From the NCBI GenBank assembly GCA_963709355.1, contig CAVPVY010000009.1, positions 1 to 15,225 on the forward strand: 15,225 nucleotides of DNA, in the 5' to 3' direction. The position numbers were made by a program, and so were the translations under genes. The notes beneath the pieces were generated by a model. That model made no database searches. It was not told the origin of the DNA and worked only from the letters and a program-made list of their open reading frames with translations. Of the stretch, positions 14,079-15,225 are shown in pieces. Numbering within the stretch: position 1 is the stretch's first letter; each line of letters begins with the position of its first letter. This DNA comes from PLOWO2-12-38-17 sp963709355. Its GTDB lineage: Bacteria > Planctomycetota > Brocadiia > Brocadiales > Brocadiaceae.

Positions 14079-15225
14079 ATGACAGCTTTTGACAAAAATG
14101 CGGTTAAATTTGTCTTTAACGTTTTAAACGATTTGGACAATAAGACTGAAGTCATTTTCAATCATGACTCAGTTAAACTATGCATCTATAGATTTAAAAT
14201 TATTTCAAATTGTAAAGAAATTAATTTGGAATTCAGCCGTGCGCTGATGGATGATTTCGAGGTTGCAAGTGAAAAACACAAAGGAACCGATTATTACTAT
14301 ACATTAGAAAATGCTATTAGGTTTGATATTTATATAGCGTTGGGCTCTAAAGGGTTAATCACTGATTTTGATATTTCTTCGGAACTTTTAAATGAAAAAG
14401 GGCAATGGTCAGAAAGTCTCTCAATAACCGTTACTTTTGACAATAATATGTGTCAAATCCTGAATGATGGGCTAAGAAGATTGTCAAGTTTTCTAGAGCA
14501 AATCGTTAGTGAACATGATCTCGAACTTAAAGATCTTAAGGCTGAGAAAGAATATATTGATGGTTTAATTCAATACAACGAAAACCATGGCCATCTGAAT
14601 TCTGGAGGTGCTGGGATCGAAAGCCTTGGTTATCTCAAAGCAGCCGCTTTATGTGAGATAATTGAAAAAGAAAAGCAAAAATCTCAAACAATAATATCCA
14701 GCGTAAAGAAAGAAATTGACAAGGAAATCTACAGAATCGTTCAAATACTCAGGCAAGCACCATTCCTTGGTATAAAGCTACCTGAATGCATTCACGATTA
14801 TTTTGATGCTAACAAAGGGATCGAGACTCAAGAGGTTCCGGAGAAGCCACAAATTGGAATTGGTTACCAAACGCAGGACAAGCTCAATAACTTGCTTGAT
14901 AATCTGGATCCTAATCTCAAGAAAAAAAGGATTGGGTCATGGATGGCTTTTAACTCTACTAGAAATCCAGACAGATTGAGCCAATCAGCAAATTCCATGG
15001 TGGAACTACTGGACAAAGTTATCGGTCAATTGTGCATTAATAAGAAATTGTCTGAGTATCTTGAAAAGAAATACGGAACCAGTGAAGAAACTCAATGGAT
15101 AGATGCAACAAGAAAGTGGATATCAGAAACCAAAAGCAAATTGCAAAGGGTAAAACATCATCCAGATTATCAAGCAGAAATTCTTGCTCGCACTTTATTG
15201 ACTACTGCTGAAACGATAATGATGG
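14079..15225 (+). CDS. Large hypothetical protein, cut by the window edge
   Basis: An uninterrupted frame of 382 codons runs from ATG 14079 off the right edge; AAGG at 14068-14071 is a fair ribosome binding site. Residues 1-130 look like a mixed alpha/beta domain (for example AIRFDIYIALGSKGLITDFDIS). Residues about 130-220 are charged and helical (LEQIVSEHDLELKDLKAEKE, EKEKQKSQTIISSVKKEIDK), probably a coiled coil. After a linker, residues about 270-382 are helical and contain GSWMAFNSTRNPDRLSQSAN (286-305) followed by SMVELLDKVIGQL. That pattern weakly recalls helical domains seen beside predicted nuclease or abortive-infection proteins, but I cannot name the family. There is no signal peptide or membrane segment. 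Its place beside DarTG makes a defence role plausible, but this is context only. Confidence 0.75.
   Translation, partial: MTAFDKNAVKFVFNVLNDLDNKTEVIFNHDSVKLCIYRFKIISNCKEINLEFSRALMDDFEVASEKHKGTDYYYTLENAIRFDIYIALGSKGLITDFDISSELLNEKGQWSESLSITVTFDNNMCQILNDGLRRLSSFLEQIVSEHDLELKDLKAEKEYIDGLIQYNENHGHLNSGGAGIESLGYLKAAALCEIIEKEKQKSQTIISSVKKEIDKEIYRIVQILRQAPFLGIKLPECIHDYFDANKGIETQEVPEKPQIGIGYQTQDKLNNLLDNLDPNLKKKRIGSWMAFNSTRNPDRLSQSANSMVELLDKVIGQLCINKKLSEYLEKKYGTSEETQWIDATRKWISETKSKLQRVKHHPDYQAEILARTLLTTAETIMM

Noticed and set aside
1..15225. CRISPR array, tRNA or rRNA genes, integrase or phage structural genes
   Set aside because: No regularly spaced repeats, tRNA-like cloverleaf, rRNA sequence or matching protein families were seen on either strand.

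Overview
This AT-rich, densely coding window is a piece of a bacterial defence island. It carries four recognisable anti-phage or genome-conflict modules plus decayed gene remnants. From left to right: (1) the last 20 codons of an unidentified gene (2-64); (2) a type III-like restriction-modification pair, a beta-class adenine methyltransferase (mod) followed by a DEAH-helicase/PD-(D/E)XK restriction subunit (res, 3888-6698); (3) a 1,221-bp IS630-family element (346-1566) that cuts mod after codon 64; (4) a Gabija pair, gajA (6808-8733) and gajB (8735-10675); (5) about 570 bp without an intact gene; (6) the frameshifted C-terminal piece of a SNF2-type helicase (11251-11827); (7) on the opposite strand, a DarT-DarG toxin-antitoxin pair (darT 13563-12967, darG 12957-11851); (8) a spacer with a good promoter and a palindrome; (9) a large unidentified gene starting at 14079 and running off the right edge.

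The clearest event is the IS630 insertion. The element lies between two TA dinucleotides (344-345 and 1567-1568). Removing it with one TA restores a single uninterrupted 836-codon methyltransferase frame, so the insertion looks recent. Both catalytic motifs of the methyltransferase (DPPY and the SAM loop) lie downstream of the insertion, in a 739-codon ORF, while res is intact with every helicase and nuclease motif visible. The IS itself looks active: it has matching terminal repeats, a good promoter, a complete DDE triad and a transposase in two frames joined at an A8 slippery run.

Gabija sits between the res gene and the helicase remnant. One reading, which is inference, is that mod, res and the helicase once formed one cassette, and that Gabija arrived in, or replaced, the missing part. 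The helicase remnant lacks its ATPase N-terminal half and also carries a one-base insertion, so it is dead.

The organism cannot be named from this sequence. AT-rich DNA, ATG/GTG starts with GGAG/AAGGA-type ribosome binding sites and sigma70-like promoters say Bacteria. The protein style recalls loci in environmental Gram-negative groups such as Planctomycetota or Desulfobacterota, but that is only an impression. No tRNA, rRNA, CRISPR array or phage structural gene was seen.
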